Shown here one piece after another: positions 1-7,692 of a stretch of DNA of 64,000 bases. Under the pieces are notes generated by a model. That model had not been told where the DNA came from and did not search any database. It saw only the letters and a list, made by a program, of their open reading frames with translations. A program made the translations under genes and the position numbers. Origin of the DNA: Marinomonas atlantica (GTDB taxonomy: Bacteria > Pseudomonadota > Gammaproteobacteria > Pseudomonadales > Marinomonadaceae); assembly GCF_001639725.1 (NCBI RefSeq), contig NZ_LTAW01000006.1, positions 186,001-250,000 of the forward strand. Reading direction: 5' to 3'. Each line of letters opens with the position of its first letter. Position 1 is the first letter of the stretch.

Positions 1-239
1 TCTTTTATTTTAGCACGATAGCTAGAAACAAAGCCTTCCGATTTACGAATTAGAAAGTATAATTTCTGCAGTTGGCTTTGATTATCTTCAAGGAAGCGAC
101 GATTTAGATCATTACTAATAAGTTTAGTGACATCTTCATTAAGCAATACGATAGATTCTAGATCCTCAGTTTGTAGAGCGCCTTCAAGCTTAGATACTAG
201 CTCGAGCAAATTTGGATCGGGCTGTTTTTCTTCGGACAT
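1..239 (-). CDS. FliT-like flagellar protein (partial, C-terminus outside window)
   Basis: This frame opens at 239 and stays open to the window edge, giving 79 residues with no stop. It begins MSEEKQPDPNLLELVSKLEG and is acidic and helix-rich. Its ATG overlaps the fliS stop codon in a TGATG arrangement, so the two are translationally coupled. A small helical gene straight after fliS is usually fliT or a fliS-partner gene, the export chaperone for the filament cap FliD. I see no diagnostic motif, so the FliT assignment rests on position and size only. Confidence 0.55.
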   Translation of the reverse strand, partial: MSEEKQPDPNLLELVSKLEGALQTEDLESIVLLNEDVTKLISNDLNRRFLEDNQSQLQKLYFLIRKSEGFVSSYRAKIK

Positions 240-652
240 CAGTAACTAACTTGCGCTGCAGCTTGCTTATCCACATCACTGATCTGATCCCAAGCACCTT
301 TTATCTCTAGCATTAGCCCCATGACTTCATCAATTTTTGAAGCATCCATATTTACACTTGCTTCATGCACACGCTCAATCATGTAGATATACAAATCACT
401 TAAGTTATCAACAAGCTCAGGGTTCGAGTCTCTATCTAGAGCATCTCTGAGAGCATTTATAATCTCAACAACACGCGTCAAAGTAATGGATTTGGCCTGT
501 AAATCTTTACGCTCAATCATCCCTTTACCTAACGCAAGTCGCTCTAACGCTCCCTGCATTAATAACTGAATTACACGATGTGGATCAGCACCCGCTAAAT
601 CAGATTTTAGAGAATCTTTTTTATATGCATTAATACCTTTATTAGCGTACAT
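239..652 (-). CDS. fliS: Flagellin export chaperone FliS
   Basis: This is a 137-residue cytosolic chaperone that binds the C-terminal D0 helix of flagellin and stops it polymerising before export. The N-terminus (MYANKGINAYKKDSL) and the stretch DPHRVIQLLMQGALERL around residues 23-39 are typical FliS. So is the later NLSDLYIYMIERVHEAS helix. The length matches the family. It follows fliD by 9 bp and overlaps the next gene at its stop, so it belongs to the flaG-fliD-fliS unit, probably fed by read-through from the first flagellin gene. Confidence 0.95.
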   Translation of the reverse strand: MYANKGINAYKKDSLKSDLAGADPHRVIQLLMQGALERLALGKGMIERKDLQAKSITLTRVVEIINALRDALDRDSNPELVDNLSDLYIYMIERVHEASVNMDASKIDEVMGLMLEIKGAWDQISDVDKQAAAQVSY

Positions 653-661
653 AGTGACACC

Positions 662-2062
662 TTATCCGTTATTATTACTTAAGCTACTCAGCTGAGACAT
701 CAAGTAGTTACCATTGGAGTTCATACTTGCTAAAAGAGAATCCAATTGAGTAAATTGGTCGCGAAGCCTTTGTTCGTATTGTTCCATACGATATTCGTAA
801 TTTTCGAGTTGGCCTTCTGTGTCACTTACAGATTCGTTGGTTGAATCAACAATAGTGTTGATTAGGCCACCAGAACCAGTAAAGTTATCTAAATACTGAT
901 CCATTATGTTACCAAGGCCTGCATCTCCAGAGAACAAGGTGGCTACATCATCATAGCTGCCACTCATAGCATCTGAAAACTTAGTTGAATCAAGAGACAG
1001 ATTACCTGTCTTATCATCCATTTCAATACCGATATCAAATATACTGCTTAAAGTGCCTGCTCCGGTAAATTCCGTCATTAAGTCTGAGTTCAGAGAGGAT
1101 TCTATATTTCGAATCATGCTGCTACCGTTCAACGATTCACCAGCTTTTGTTTGCTTGTCAAACACACTTAATAATGAATTGTATGAACTTACGAAATTCT
1201 CCAACGTCTCCTGAACGGCATCTACGTCGAAACCTATTTCCGCTTTAGCTGTTTCAGGGTTACCGCCTGAGTCCAAGGCAGAAACTGCAAGTACTTCAAT
1301 TTCCAAACCAGAAACAGCACTGTCAAACTTATTACTATCACTGCGTATAGTAATGCCATCAACATCTATAATCGCATCTTTCGCTTCATTACCTGCAGCA
1401 ATAGAAAGCCCGCCAGCACCACCACCAGCTGCAACTGATGCCACACTGTCTAATGAAGCATCCCCACTTTGAACGACAAGATCATTACCAGCACCTGATA
1501 CTTCAGATGTCAGAGATAAGTAAACGTTACCACTACCGTCATCTACTAGGTTTGCTGAGACACCAAAATTATCACTTGCATCATTGATCTGGTTACGAAG
1601 CTCTTCAAGAGTAGCGCCAGCTGCAACATTTATTGAAAAAGTTTCACTACCTGCTGTATAGGTCAACTCTCCGCCAGAAGCTGACACTTCATCACTGGCA
1701 CTGGAAAATAGCCCCTGCGCTGAAACGCTTCGACTACCTTGGGACAACTGCTCTACCGATATATTGTATGAACCGTTTGAAGCATCGCTGTCCGCCGTTA
1801 CTGAGACAATATCGCCTGATGAAGGCTGCTCCATCGTTGCAGTACGGCCATTAAATAAGCTGACATCATTTAAACTTGATACTGACTCTTGAAATTTCTC
1901 CATTGCAGAACGCACAGCACCGTACGAAGATACTTCAGATTTGTAATCGCTTATTTTGTCATTGTACGAGGCCACTCTAGAGTCGCGCTGCACACTAACC
2001 ATATTTCTTACTAACGACTCTAGATCTAAACCAGAACCAACACCTAATGATGTAACAGACAT
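662..2062 (-). CDS. fliD: Flagellar filament cap protein FliD (hook-associated protein 2)
   Basis: The 466-residue protein forms the pentameric cap at the filament tip that folds exported flagellin into place. The N-terminal D0 region MSVTSLGVGSGLDLESLVRN is diagnostic. The middle is Ser/Gly/Asp-rich and variable, as expected for the exposed D2-D3 domains. The C-terminus is a long heptad-type helix (QLENYEYRMEQYEQRLRDQF) ending in a Ser/Asn-rich tail. Length is normal for gammaproteobacterial FliD. It lies 37 bp after flaG and 9 bp before fliS. Confidence 0.97.
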   Translation of the reverse strand: MSVTSLGVGSGLDLESLVRNMVSVQRDSRVASYNDKISDYKSEVSSYGAVRSAMEKFQESVSSLNDVSLFNGRTATMEQPSSGDIVSVTADSDASNGSYNISVEQLSQGSRSVSAQGLFSSASDEVSASGGELTYTAGSETFSINVAAGATLEELRNQINDASDNFGVSANLVDDGSGNVYLSLTSEVSGAGNDLVVQSGDASLDSVASVAAGGGAGGLSIAAGNEAKDAIIDVDGITIRSDSNKFDSAVSGLEIEVLAVSALDSGGNPETAKAEIGFDVDAVQETLENFVSSYNSLLSVFDKQTKAGESLNGSSMIRNIESSLNSDLMTEFTGAGTLSSIFDIGIEMDDKTGNLSLDSTKFSDAMSGSYDDVATLFSGDAGLGNIMDQYLDNFTGSGGLINTIVDSTNESVSDTEGQLENYEYRMEQYEQRLRDQFTQLDSLLASMNSNGNYLMSQLSSLSNNNG

Positions 2063-2099
2063 ATTACCTACCCCTCTCTACCAAATAGAAAGTAAGAGC

Positions 2100-2543
2100 T
2101 TACACTTCACTATTGATGAGATTGCCTTTCAAATCGTTTAGCTCACCAAAGATATCATCAAGTCTTTTAGACATTTCAAGAAACTCTTCGGATGGGATTT
2201 GTCGTACAATATCACCTGTATTTTGATCTATAACTTTGACGATGTTATTTTCTCCATCGTCAGTTTTCTCGAACGATATACCAACACTAAGTTGACGCAT
2301 TTTGATGTTAACATCCTCAACGTCATTGTCGTCAACACTTAGAACTTGGCCTTTTTGCTGATCATTTAACTCACCGTTATTCTGATGCGATGCATTATTC
2401 ATATTATTGCTTTCGGCAGTCGGCTCCACAACTTTAGCATTTTTCTGAAAAGCATCTAGTGACTCGCGCTCAGCAACCTGAGTCGTCTGACCTGTTTGGG
2501 GTTGAGTTAACGATAATTTTGAAAAATCAGAACTAATAGACAT
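2100..2543 (-). CDS. flaG: FlaG family flagellar protein
   Basis: This is a 147-residue protein. The first ~85 residues are a low-complexity, Gln/Asn/Ser-rich stretch. The C-terminal part carries the FlaG pattern: a predicted beta-rich segment (RQLSVGISFEKTDDGENNIV) followed by IRQIPSEE-type sequence, here VRQIPSEEFLEMSKRLDDIF. FlaG proteins influence filament length in Vibrio and Campylobacter; the mechanism is not well defined. The gene sits between the first flagellin, whose terminator hairpin ends only 18 bp upstream, and fliD. Confidence 0.9.
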   Translation of the reverse strand: MSISSDFSKLSLTQPQTGQTTQVAERESLDAFQKNAKVVEPTAESNNMNNASHQNNGELNDQQKGQVLSVDDNDVEDVNIKMRQLSVGISFEKTDDGENNIVKVIDQNTGDIVRQIPSEEFLEMSKRLDDIFGELNDLKGNLINSEV

Positions 2544-2560
2544 GGGTTTTCTCCCAAAAT

Positions 2561-2590
2561 AAAAAAGCTGGAGTAATACTCCAGCTTTTT
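2561..2590 (-). terminator. Rho-independent terminator after flagellin 1
   Basis: A near-perfect inverted repeat (AAAAAGCTGGAGT / ACTCCAGCTTTTT) with a 3-base loop lies 13 bp after the first flagellin stop. On the minus strand it ends in a U-tract. The sequence is symmetric, so it could act in both directions. It sits only 18 bp ahead of flaG, so flaG-fliD-fliS expression would depend on partial read-through or on a promoter inside the flagellin gene. Confidence 0.8.
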
Positions 2591-2603
2591 AGTATTACTA
2601 ATA

Positions 2604-3419
2604 TTAACCTAGTAAGGATAGCGCAGTTTGGGGACGTTGGTTAGCCTGAGCAAGAATTGATGAGCTTGCTTGCTGCAAAATTTGTGCGCTTGTTAACTTC
2701 GCAGTTTCTTGAGCAAAGTCTGTATCACGAATTCGCGAGCGAGCAGCAGATACGTTTTCAGAAATATTACTCAAGTTACTGATAGTTGAACTGAAACGGT
2801 TTTGGACTGCACCAAGCTCCGCACGAGTACTGTCAACAGTCTTAATCATACTACTCACATCAGAAATCAGCTGTTGAGCATTAGCAGCTGTCGATACTGA
2901 TGGTGTACCCACACCTAGAGTCGACATATTCATCTGTGTAATATTAAAACTGATTGTTTGTTGAGCGTCCGCACCAACTTGGAATGAACCACCATAGTTA
3001 CCATCTAGAAGTTTTTGTCCACCGAAAGTTGTGGTAGAAGAAATACGATCAATTTCAGATGCTAACTGTACGATCTCTTCTTGAAGAGCTACACGGTCTT
3101 GATCAGTGTTAGAACCGTTGGCAGACTGAACAGCTAATGTTCGCATACGCTGCAGCATGTTAGTTGTTTCGTCCATCGCACCTTCTGCTGTTTGAGCCAA
3201 AGAGATGCCATCGTTCGCATTACGTACTGCTTGGTTTAGCCCGTTTATTTGAGACGTAAGACGGTTTGATATTTGCAGACCAGCTGCGTCATCTGCCGCT
3301 GAGTTGATACGCATACCAGAAGACAAACGTTGATAAGCCGTATCAAGCTGACTACCAGTTTTCATCATCTGATTCTGAGCATTCAGAGAAGATGTATTAG
3401 TATTTACATATAAAGCCAT
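2604..3419 (-). CDS. fliC: Flagellin (copy 1)
   Basis: The 271-residue filament subunit is short, with conserved D0/D1 helices and almost no variable D2/D3 insert. The N-terminal [17 protein letters not shown] and the C-terminal [19 protein letters not shown] are classic flagellin ends. The D1 stretch [14 protein letters not shown] resembles the region recognised by TLR5 in beta/gammaproteobacterial flagellins. I count about 17 substitutions against the second copy at 3902-4720, so this is a recent duplication or a pair under gene conversion. A strong Shine-Dalgarno sequence (CTAGGAGGCT) precedes the ATG. A sigma-28-type promoter lies ~100 bp upstream. Confidence 0.98.
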   Translation of the reverse strand: MALYVNTNTSSLNAQNQMMKTGSQLDTAYQRLSSGMRINSAADDAAGLQISNRLTSQINGLNQAVRNANDGISLAQTAEGAMDETTNMLQRMRTLAVQSANGSNTDQDRVALQEEIVQLASEIDRISSTTTFGGQKLLDGNYGGSFQVGADAQQTISFNITQMNMSTLGVGTPSVSTAANAQQLISDVSSMIKTVDSTRAELGAVQNRFSSTISNLSNISENVSAARSRIRDTDFAQETAKLTSAQILQQASSSILAQANQRPQTALSLLG

Positions 3420-3519
3420 AATAGCCTCCTAGTTTCGCCATTTAGGCCTGCCGCCAAGCAGAACCCTGTATCGGTGTAGGGTCGCCAAACCCACTAACAC
3501 CTTAAACCTCTTGTAATCG

Positions 3520-3546
3520 TTAACGGCCCAATCAAAAATAGCTTTA
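3520..3546 (-). promoter_or_regulatory. Sigma-28 (FliA) type promoter of flagellin 1
   Basis: Read on the minus strand the site is TAAAGCTA, 11 bases, then GCCGTTAA. The known consensus is TAAAGTTT-N11-GCCGATAA, so the -35 core TAAAG and 7 of 8 bases of the -10 match with exact spacing. The predicted start near 3513 gives a leader of about 93 nt. That leader contains two short inverted repeats (ACCCT/AGGGT and CTGC/GCAG) upstream of the ribosome binding site. Confidence 0.8.
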
Positions 3547-3695
3547 GCTTTTTTTTGATTTTTTTTTCCGCTTTCGGCAAAAAACAGCCACCATTACGGC
3601 AAACCACTGATGTTATTATGTTTTTATTCTAAAATTTTTTTCTGAAATAGCACTGTAAATTCGATATTCAAAGCATTCGATCCAAACAAAACCAT

Positions 3696-3712
3696 TTGGC
3701 ACACCCTTTGCT
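3696..3712 (+). promoter_or_regulatory. Sigma-54 (RpoN) type promoter between the flagellin genes, pointing right
   Basis: The plus-strand sequence TTGGCACACCCTTTGCT matches the sigma-54 consensus YTGGCACGNNNNTTGCW at every position except one (A for G), with the invariant GG and GC correctly spaced. No conventional gene lies downstream in this direction, because both flanking flagellins run the other way. The predicted start, 12 bases after the GC element, falls at ~3722-3724, exactly where a perfect hairpin begins. Confidence 0.75.
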
Positions 3713-3744
3713 TTAATCATTATGGAAACTCGCCAAGTTTCCAT

Positions 3745-3774
3745 AAAAAAAGCCAAGTGCGCTAACACTTGGCT
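3745..3774 (-). terminator. Rho-independent terminator of flagellin 2
   Basis: On the minus strand a 9-bp perfect stem (AGCCAAGTG/CACTTGGCT, 6-base loop) is followed by seven T. It lies ~130 bp after the flagellin 2 stop codon, giving that mRNA an unusually long 3' UTR. The same inverted repeat is hairpin 2 of the predicted plus-strand small RNA. Confidence 0.7.
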
Positions 3775-3865
3775 CAAAATCACTTCTAGGAGAAAGAAGC
3801 GAAACGTTTCGGATACCTTCGCCAAAACCTCTTACCTCCGGTATTCGAAATTTGCTTCGTATCAC

Positions 3866-3893
3866 GAGCGGCCTGATCAGCCGCTCTTTTTTT
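3866..3893 (+). terminator. Rho-independent terminator of the predicted small RNA
   Basis: GAGCGGC and GCCGCTC pair around a 7-base loop, and TTTTTTT follows on the plus strand. On the minus strand the hairpin is preceded by A-residues and has no following U-tract, so it is oriented for a plus-strand transcript. No annotated plus-strand gene ends here, which supports an independent rightward transcript. Confidence 0.75.
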
Positions 3894-3901
3894 AACTATT
3901 A

Positions 3902-4720
3902 TTAACCCCCAAGTAGAGACAAGGCGGTTTGCGGACGCTGGTTAGCCTGAGCAAGAATAGTAGAGCTTGCTTGTTGTAAAATTTGTGCACTTGTTAGCTT
4001 CGCAGTCTCAACAGCAAAGTCTGTGTCACGAATTCGCGAGCGAGCAGCGGATACATTCTCAGAGATATTACTTAAGTTATTAATAGTTGAGCTAAAACGG
4101 TTCTGAACCGCACCCAGCTCCGCACGCGTACTATCAACTGTCTTAATCATACTGCTCACATCTGAAATCAACTGCTGAGCACCCGCTGCAGTCGATACAG
4201 ATGGTGAGGCCACACCTAGAGTTGACATATTCATCTGAGCAATATTAAAACTAATGGTTTGGTCAGCATCAGCACCAACCTGAAATGAACCGCCGTAGTT
4301 ACCATCTAGTAGTTTTTGACCACCAAAAGTAGTTGTAGAAGAAATACGGTCTACCTCAGTAGCAAGTTGTGCAATCTCTTGCTGAAGAGCCACGCGGTCT
4401 TCATCAGTGTTAGAGCCGTTCGCAGATTGAATTGCTAAAGTACGCATACGCTGAAGAATATTAGTTGTTTCATCCATCGCACCTTCAGCCGTCTGTGCTA
4501 GAGAGATACCATCATTTGCATTACGTACTGCTTGGTTAAGACCATTAATTTGAGATGTCAAACGGTTTGAGATTTGTAGACCAGCAGCATCATCTGCCGC
4601 AGAGTTGATACGCATACCAGAGGACAAGCGCTGGTAAGCCGTATCAAGCTGACTACCAGTCTTAGTCATTTGGTTTTGAGCATTAAGCGATGAGACGTTT
4701 GTATTTACGTATAAAGCCAT
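3902..4720 (-). CDS. fliC: Flagellin (copy 2)
   Basis: This 272-residue filament subunit is nearly identical to the copy at 2604-3419, with one extra C-terminal Gly. Scattered, mostly conservative changes include T9V, M19T, M88I and V97I. Both copies keep intact D0/D1 helices and should co-assemble. Its leader differs completely from copy 1: it is AT-rich, unstructured to the eye and ~77 nt long. The ribosome binding site is AGGAGAA. It has its own sigma-28-type promoter, and its 3' UTR overlaps the predicted antisense RNA, so the two copies may be regulated differently. Confidence 0.98.
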   Translation of the reverse strand: MALYVNTNVSSLNAQNQMTKTGSQLDTAYQRLSSGMRINSAADDAAGLQISNRLTSQINGLNQAVRNANDGISLAQTAEGAMDETTNILQRMRTLAIQSANGSNTDEDRVALQQEIAQLATEVDRISSTTTFGGQKLLDGNYGGSFQVGADADQTISFNIAQMNMSTLGVASPSVSTAAGAQQLISDVSSMIKTVDSTRAELGAVQNRFSSTINNLSNISENVSAARSRIRDTDFAVETAKLTSAQILQQASSTILAQANQRPQTALSLLGG

Positions 4721-4803
4721 AATGAAGTTCTCCTAAAAATGTAAAAAAATATCTGCAACCATTTGATTTAATTAATTATTTGGCTGCTTATTGCATATAA
4801 TTG

Positions 4804-4830
4804 TTATCGTCAACTTTGAAAAAACCTTTA
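4804..4830 (-). promoter_or_regulatory. Sigma-28 (FliA) type promoter of flagellin 2
   Basis: On the minus strand the site reads TAAAGGTT, 11 bases, then GACGATAA. Each element has a single mismatch to the consensus TAAAGTTT-N11-GCCGATAA, and the spacing is exact. The predicted start is near 4797. Confidence 0.85.
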
Positions 4831-4927
4831 ACTTTTTTTTTAATTTTTTTTCAGTTCAGACAATCGATTTGAATATGCTTTGTTGTGATTACATTTACGG
4901 TTAGAAAAGCAAAACCTTTAGAAAAAA

Positions 4928-6451
4928 TTAGCTAATATGATCAATAAATCGCAAACCATAGGATGAGGGTGACACAATCTTAGCTATGCGAGTATTTCCA
5001 CTCTTATCTAAGATCATATCTGCAGGGGAAATAAATGCTTTAGAAGACAAGCTGAACACCTGTCTTAAAAGAGAAGGCTGCAACCTAGTGTTAAGAGTTA
5101 AAACAAACGCTAAACGGCCATTACTCAACTCTACACAGGAACCTACAGGGACAACACCAAGACTCTCTACAAATATAGACAAGAGCTTTTTATCAAATGC
5201 CAAACCAGACTCTTTATTCATTTTACTTAGAGCTTCAGTAGGCGTAAGCGCTTTTTTATGAGACTGTTCAGATGTTAGCGAATCATAGGCATCAACTATT
5301 GCGCCAATTTTGCCATATATAGAAATTTCTTTATCTATTTTTCCTTGAGGATAACCTGAGCCATCTATACGCTCATGATGCTCCCATAACATCTGATACA
5401 CCATTTTCGGTACATTCTCGCCAGCAGCCAAAATAACCTCTCCAAAATGCAAATGCTTACGGGTTAACTGGAATTCAGCATCCGTTAGTTTTCCTGGCTT
5501 CTTTGCTATGATCTCAGGCAATTTGAAACGCCCTAAATCAAAAACAAGCGCCCCCAGCGTGATCACATTCACATAACGTAGATCCAATTGCAGGCTTTTT
5601 GCCAAGTGACACGCTAATATTGCACACGCAACACTGTGTTGAGCAGTATATTCTTCCGTATTTTGAATATGACGAACCGCCAAAATTGAGTGGGGATTAC
5701 GGTCGTAAGATTGACTTAGCTTGGTACAATATTCTTCAAGAGAATTTACTGCAAGAGGTGCCCCATTAAACACACTTTTTACCTGTTCGGTAACCAGCTC
5801 AACACCTTGCGACATTAAGCTCAACGCAGTCCGTATTTCTTTGGCGAAAGGAACTGGCTCAGTACTGAGTCGCTTACCAGATAAAACCGAAGACTCGGTA
5901 ACCCTTTCTTTAGGTTTTTGTAAGGTTCCATTAGAAGCCAACGAAGAGTTATTGCCAACAGTGGTTTTTCCTTCCTTGTAACTCAATACGTAATCTCTAG
6001 TATTATCGTTAAGTATTTGACGGAAGTATTGGTAGAGGCTTCGTCCTTTAGTAGTCAGTTCTCGAGGTATTCTTGAAAAGTCTGCCCCTTTCAATCTGCG
6101 AACACTCACTACAGATTTACCAAGCACCAGTGAATTACATATCAATATTAGCTTATCTTCAGCCTCATACCGACGCTCATATTCACTTGTGGTAATGGGG
6201 CTCTCTTGAAAATTTGGGTCATAAGCAAGCAAACTACCGTCTAAGATCGATTCAAGCTCAGACAGCACCACTTGGCGAATAACAACACTGACAATATGGT
6301 GTTTTCTACCATGCTGCTTTATGAGGTTAGCAACACGAGACGTTTTTAAAACACGACTTCGTAACCCTAAAACATCAATAAGTTCAAAAACATTAAAATA
6401 ACCAAAGTCGACATTCACGCCAAATAAGCTTAAAACATCAAACTTCGCCAT
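4928..6451 (-). CDS. HD-GYP domain protein with an altered HD motif
   Basis: The 507-residue protein has an N-terminal ~240 residues I do not recognise and a C-terminal HD-GYP domain (about 255-420), the cyclic-di-GMP phosphodiesterase fold. Visible are the first His (HSVA, 272), KHLHFG (332-337), HHER (358-361), DGSGYP (363-368) and DAYD (387-390). The defining LHDIGK is VFDLGR (302-307), so the HD histidine is Phe and the Lys is Arg. Loss of a metal ligand predicts weak or absent activity, or a binding role. It follows flgL by 16 bp and so is probably co-expressed with late flagellar genes, a plausible link between c-di-GMP and motility. Confidence 0.85.
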   Translation of the reverse strand: MAKFDVLSLFGVNVDFGYFNVFELIDVLGLRSRVLKTSRVANLIKQHGRKHHIVSVVIRQVVLSELESILDGSLLAYDPNFQESPITTSEYERRYEAEDKLILICNSLVLGKSVVSVRRLKGADFSRIPRELTTKGRSLYQYFRQILNDNTRDYVLSYKEGKTTVGNNSSLASNGTLQKPKERVTESSVLSGKRLSTEPVPFAKEIRTALSLMSQGVELVTEQVKSVFNGAPLAVNSLEEYCTKLSQSYDRNPHSILAVRHIQNTEEYTAQHSVACAILACHLAKSLQLDLRYVNVITLGALVFDLGRFKLPEIIAKKPGKLTDAEFQLTRKHLHFGEVILAAGENVPKMVYQMLWEHHERIDGSGYPQGKIDKEISIYGKIGAIVDAYDSLTSEQSHKKALTPTEALSKMNKESGLAFDKKLLSIFVESLGVVPVGSCVELSNGRLAFVLTLNTRLQPSLLRQVFSLSSKAFISPADMILDKSGNTRIAKIVSPSSYGLRFIDHIS

Positions 6452-6467
6452 TATATCCCCTTATCCA

Positions 6468-7685
6468 TTAAAGCGAGTTAAACAGTGATAACGAACTGAT
6501 ACGCTGAAATAGCAACTGAGATACCTGTAAAGCCGACTCACTCAATTGCAGCTCAGTTGATGCTTTAAATACATCTAAGCCACCAACATTTTCTTGCGCT
6601 AATTGATTGAAAATTTTCTTTGACGCACTGTACTCAGTACGATTATCAATCGTGTTGATACGCGCCCCTACTGATGAGGAAGCAGTGGCGATATTAGTCT
6701 GTGTATTTTCAATACTAGTAAACGCATCCAATCGCGCTTCGTTTTTTTGTTGCGGCGTTAAACTAGGATCGCGCAAGGCATCGATAGCCGATTGAATTTG
6801 ATTGATCACATTATCTCGCGCAGGCTGATCAAAACTGAAATTTGCAGTGCTACCTATAGGGCCTGTCAAAGTAAACTCCATACCATTAAACGTAACAGGC
6901 TCGCCTTGTTGAACTGTACCTGATGCTAAGACCGCACCCGAGCTATCTCTAAACTCAAATTGATCTGGAGCAATCGTAGCCAACTGAAAATCATTGGGTG
7001 AAGGTGTCACGCCTAATGAAGGATTTATAAATCGGCTATCCAAGAAAGAATCATAGGCACCTTGATCACTCACTCTTGATGAAAAATTCGCTGCCCCACC
7101 AGTAACAGAGAAAGTATTTCTAGTCCAAGCATCCTGAAAGACTTTCTTGCCCGAATCATTCGTTGCAATAGAAACACCATCTCCTATTTGGGCACTTTTC
7201 TGTGCTTCATTACCTGTATATTGATAAAATCCGTTAGAATCCTTTACAAAGGCCGGTGAATTAGCATTTGTGCCAGCAAAAATATATTTACCGTTTGAAT
7301 CTTGAGAATTCATTAAATCAGCCACCGAGGCTAACAAATTCTCCATTTCACCTGCTAAGGTATCCAAATCAATTTGGGAGTTTGCACCATTTTGACTTTG
7401 AATCATCCGCCTATTAATTTCATCAAGCGTAGTATTCATGCTCTGTAAAGCAACTGACTCATACTCCAAGGCATTAGTAGCCAAGGTCATGTTCTCTTCA
7501 TATTGCTCAAGTAACTTAGTATCCGCATCATATCGAAGTAATTGACCAGCCCCGTTCGGGTCATCACTGGGACGAACAATATCCGACTGCTCGGCAATTT
7601 TCTCCTGAACTTTTAAATAACGTTCATTTGCCTTCGACATGGAAAGTTCGGATTGGTTGAAAATTAAGTTTGTAGTGACTCGCAT
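6468..7685 (-). CDS. flgL: Flagellar hook-filament junction protein FlgL (HAP3)
   Basis: The 405-residue second junction protein joins FlgK to the filament. Its ends resemble flagellin: an N-terminal MRVTTNLIFNQSELSMSKA helix, then QEKIAEQSDIVRPSDDP, and a C-terminal STELQLSESALQVSQLLFQR helix. ENLLASVADLMNSQDSNGKY and IFAGT (about 130-155) are typical of FlgL. It starts 7 bp after flgK and precedes the HD-GYP gene by 16 bp, so the three probably form one operon from the sigma-28-type promoter ahead of flgK. Confidence 0.97.
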   Translation of the reverse strand: MRVTTNLIFNQSELSMSKANERYLKVQEKIAEQSDIVRPSDDPNGAGQLLRYDADTKLLEQYEENMTLATNALEYESVALQSMNTTLDEINRRMIQSQNGANSQIDLDTLAGEMENLLASVADLMNSQDSNGKYIFAGTNANSPAFVKDSNGFYQYTGNEAQKSAQIGDGVSIATNDSGKKVFQDAWTRNTFSVTGGAANFSSRVSDQGAYDSFLDSRFINPSLGVTPSPNDFQLATIAPDQFEFRDSSGAVLASGTVQQGEPVTFNGMEFTLTGPIGSTANFSFDQPARDNVINQIQSAIDALRDPSLTPQQKNEARLDAFTSIENTQTNIATASSSVGARINTIDNRTEYSASKKIFNQLAQENVGGLDVFKASTELQLSESALQVSQLLFQRISSLSLFNSL

Positions 7686-7692
7686 AATTTAC

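Larger units (their letters stand above)
3722..3893 (+). ncRNA. Candidate sigma-54-dependent small RNA between the two flagellin genes
   Basis: Three signals line up on the plus strand. First is a near-consensus sigma-54 promoter ending at 3712. Second is a 5' structured segment: a perfect 10-bp hairpin at 3721-3745 with a 5-base loop, then a perfect 9-bp hairpin at 3751-3774. Third is a GC-rich terminator hairpin at 3866-3886 followed by seven T. A weaker hairpin (GCGAA/TTCGC) lies at 3799-3822, and an unpaired CCTCC at 3835-3839 could contact a Shine-Dalgarno sequence. The RNA would be ~172 nt and fully antisense to the 3' UTR of flagellin 2. It does not resemble Qrr or CrcZ. A 57-codon frame also spans it (see findings). 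The transcript itself is inferred, not observed. Confidence 0.55.

Noticed and set aside
3616-3825. A 69-codon minus-strand frame between the flagellin genes
   Set aside because: No ribosome binding site, no family resemblance, and it lies across the terminator hairpin of flagellin 2. The plus-strand promoter and terminator explain the region better.
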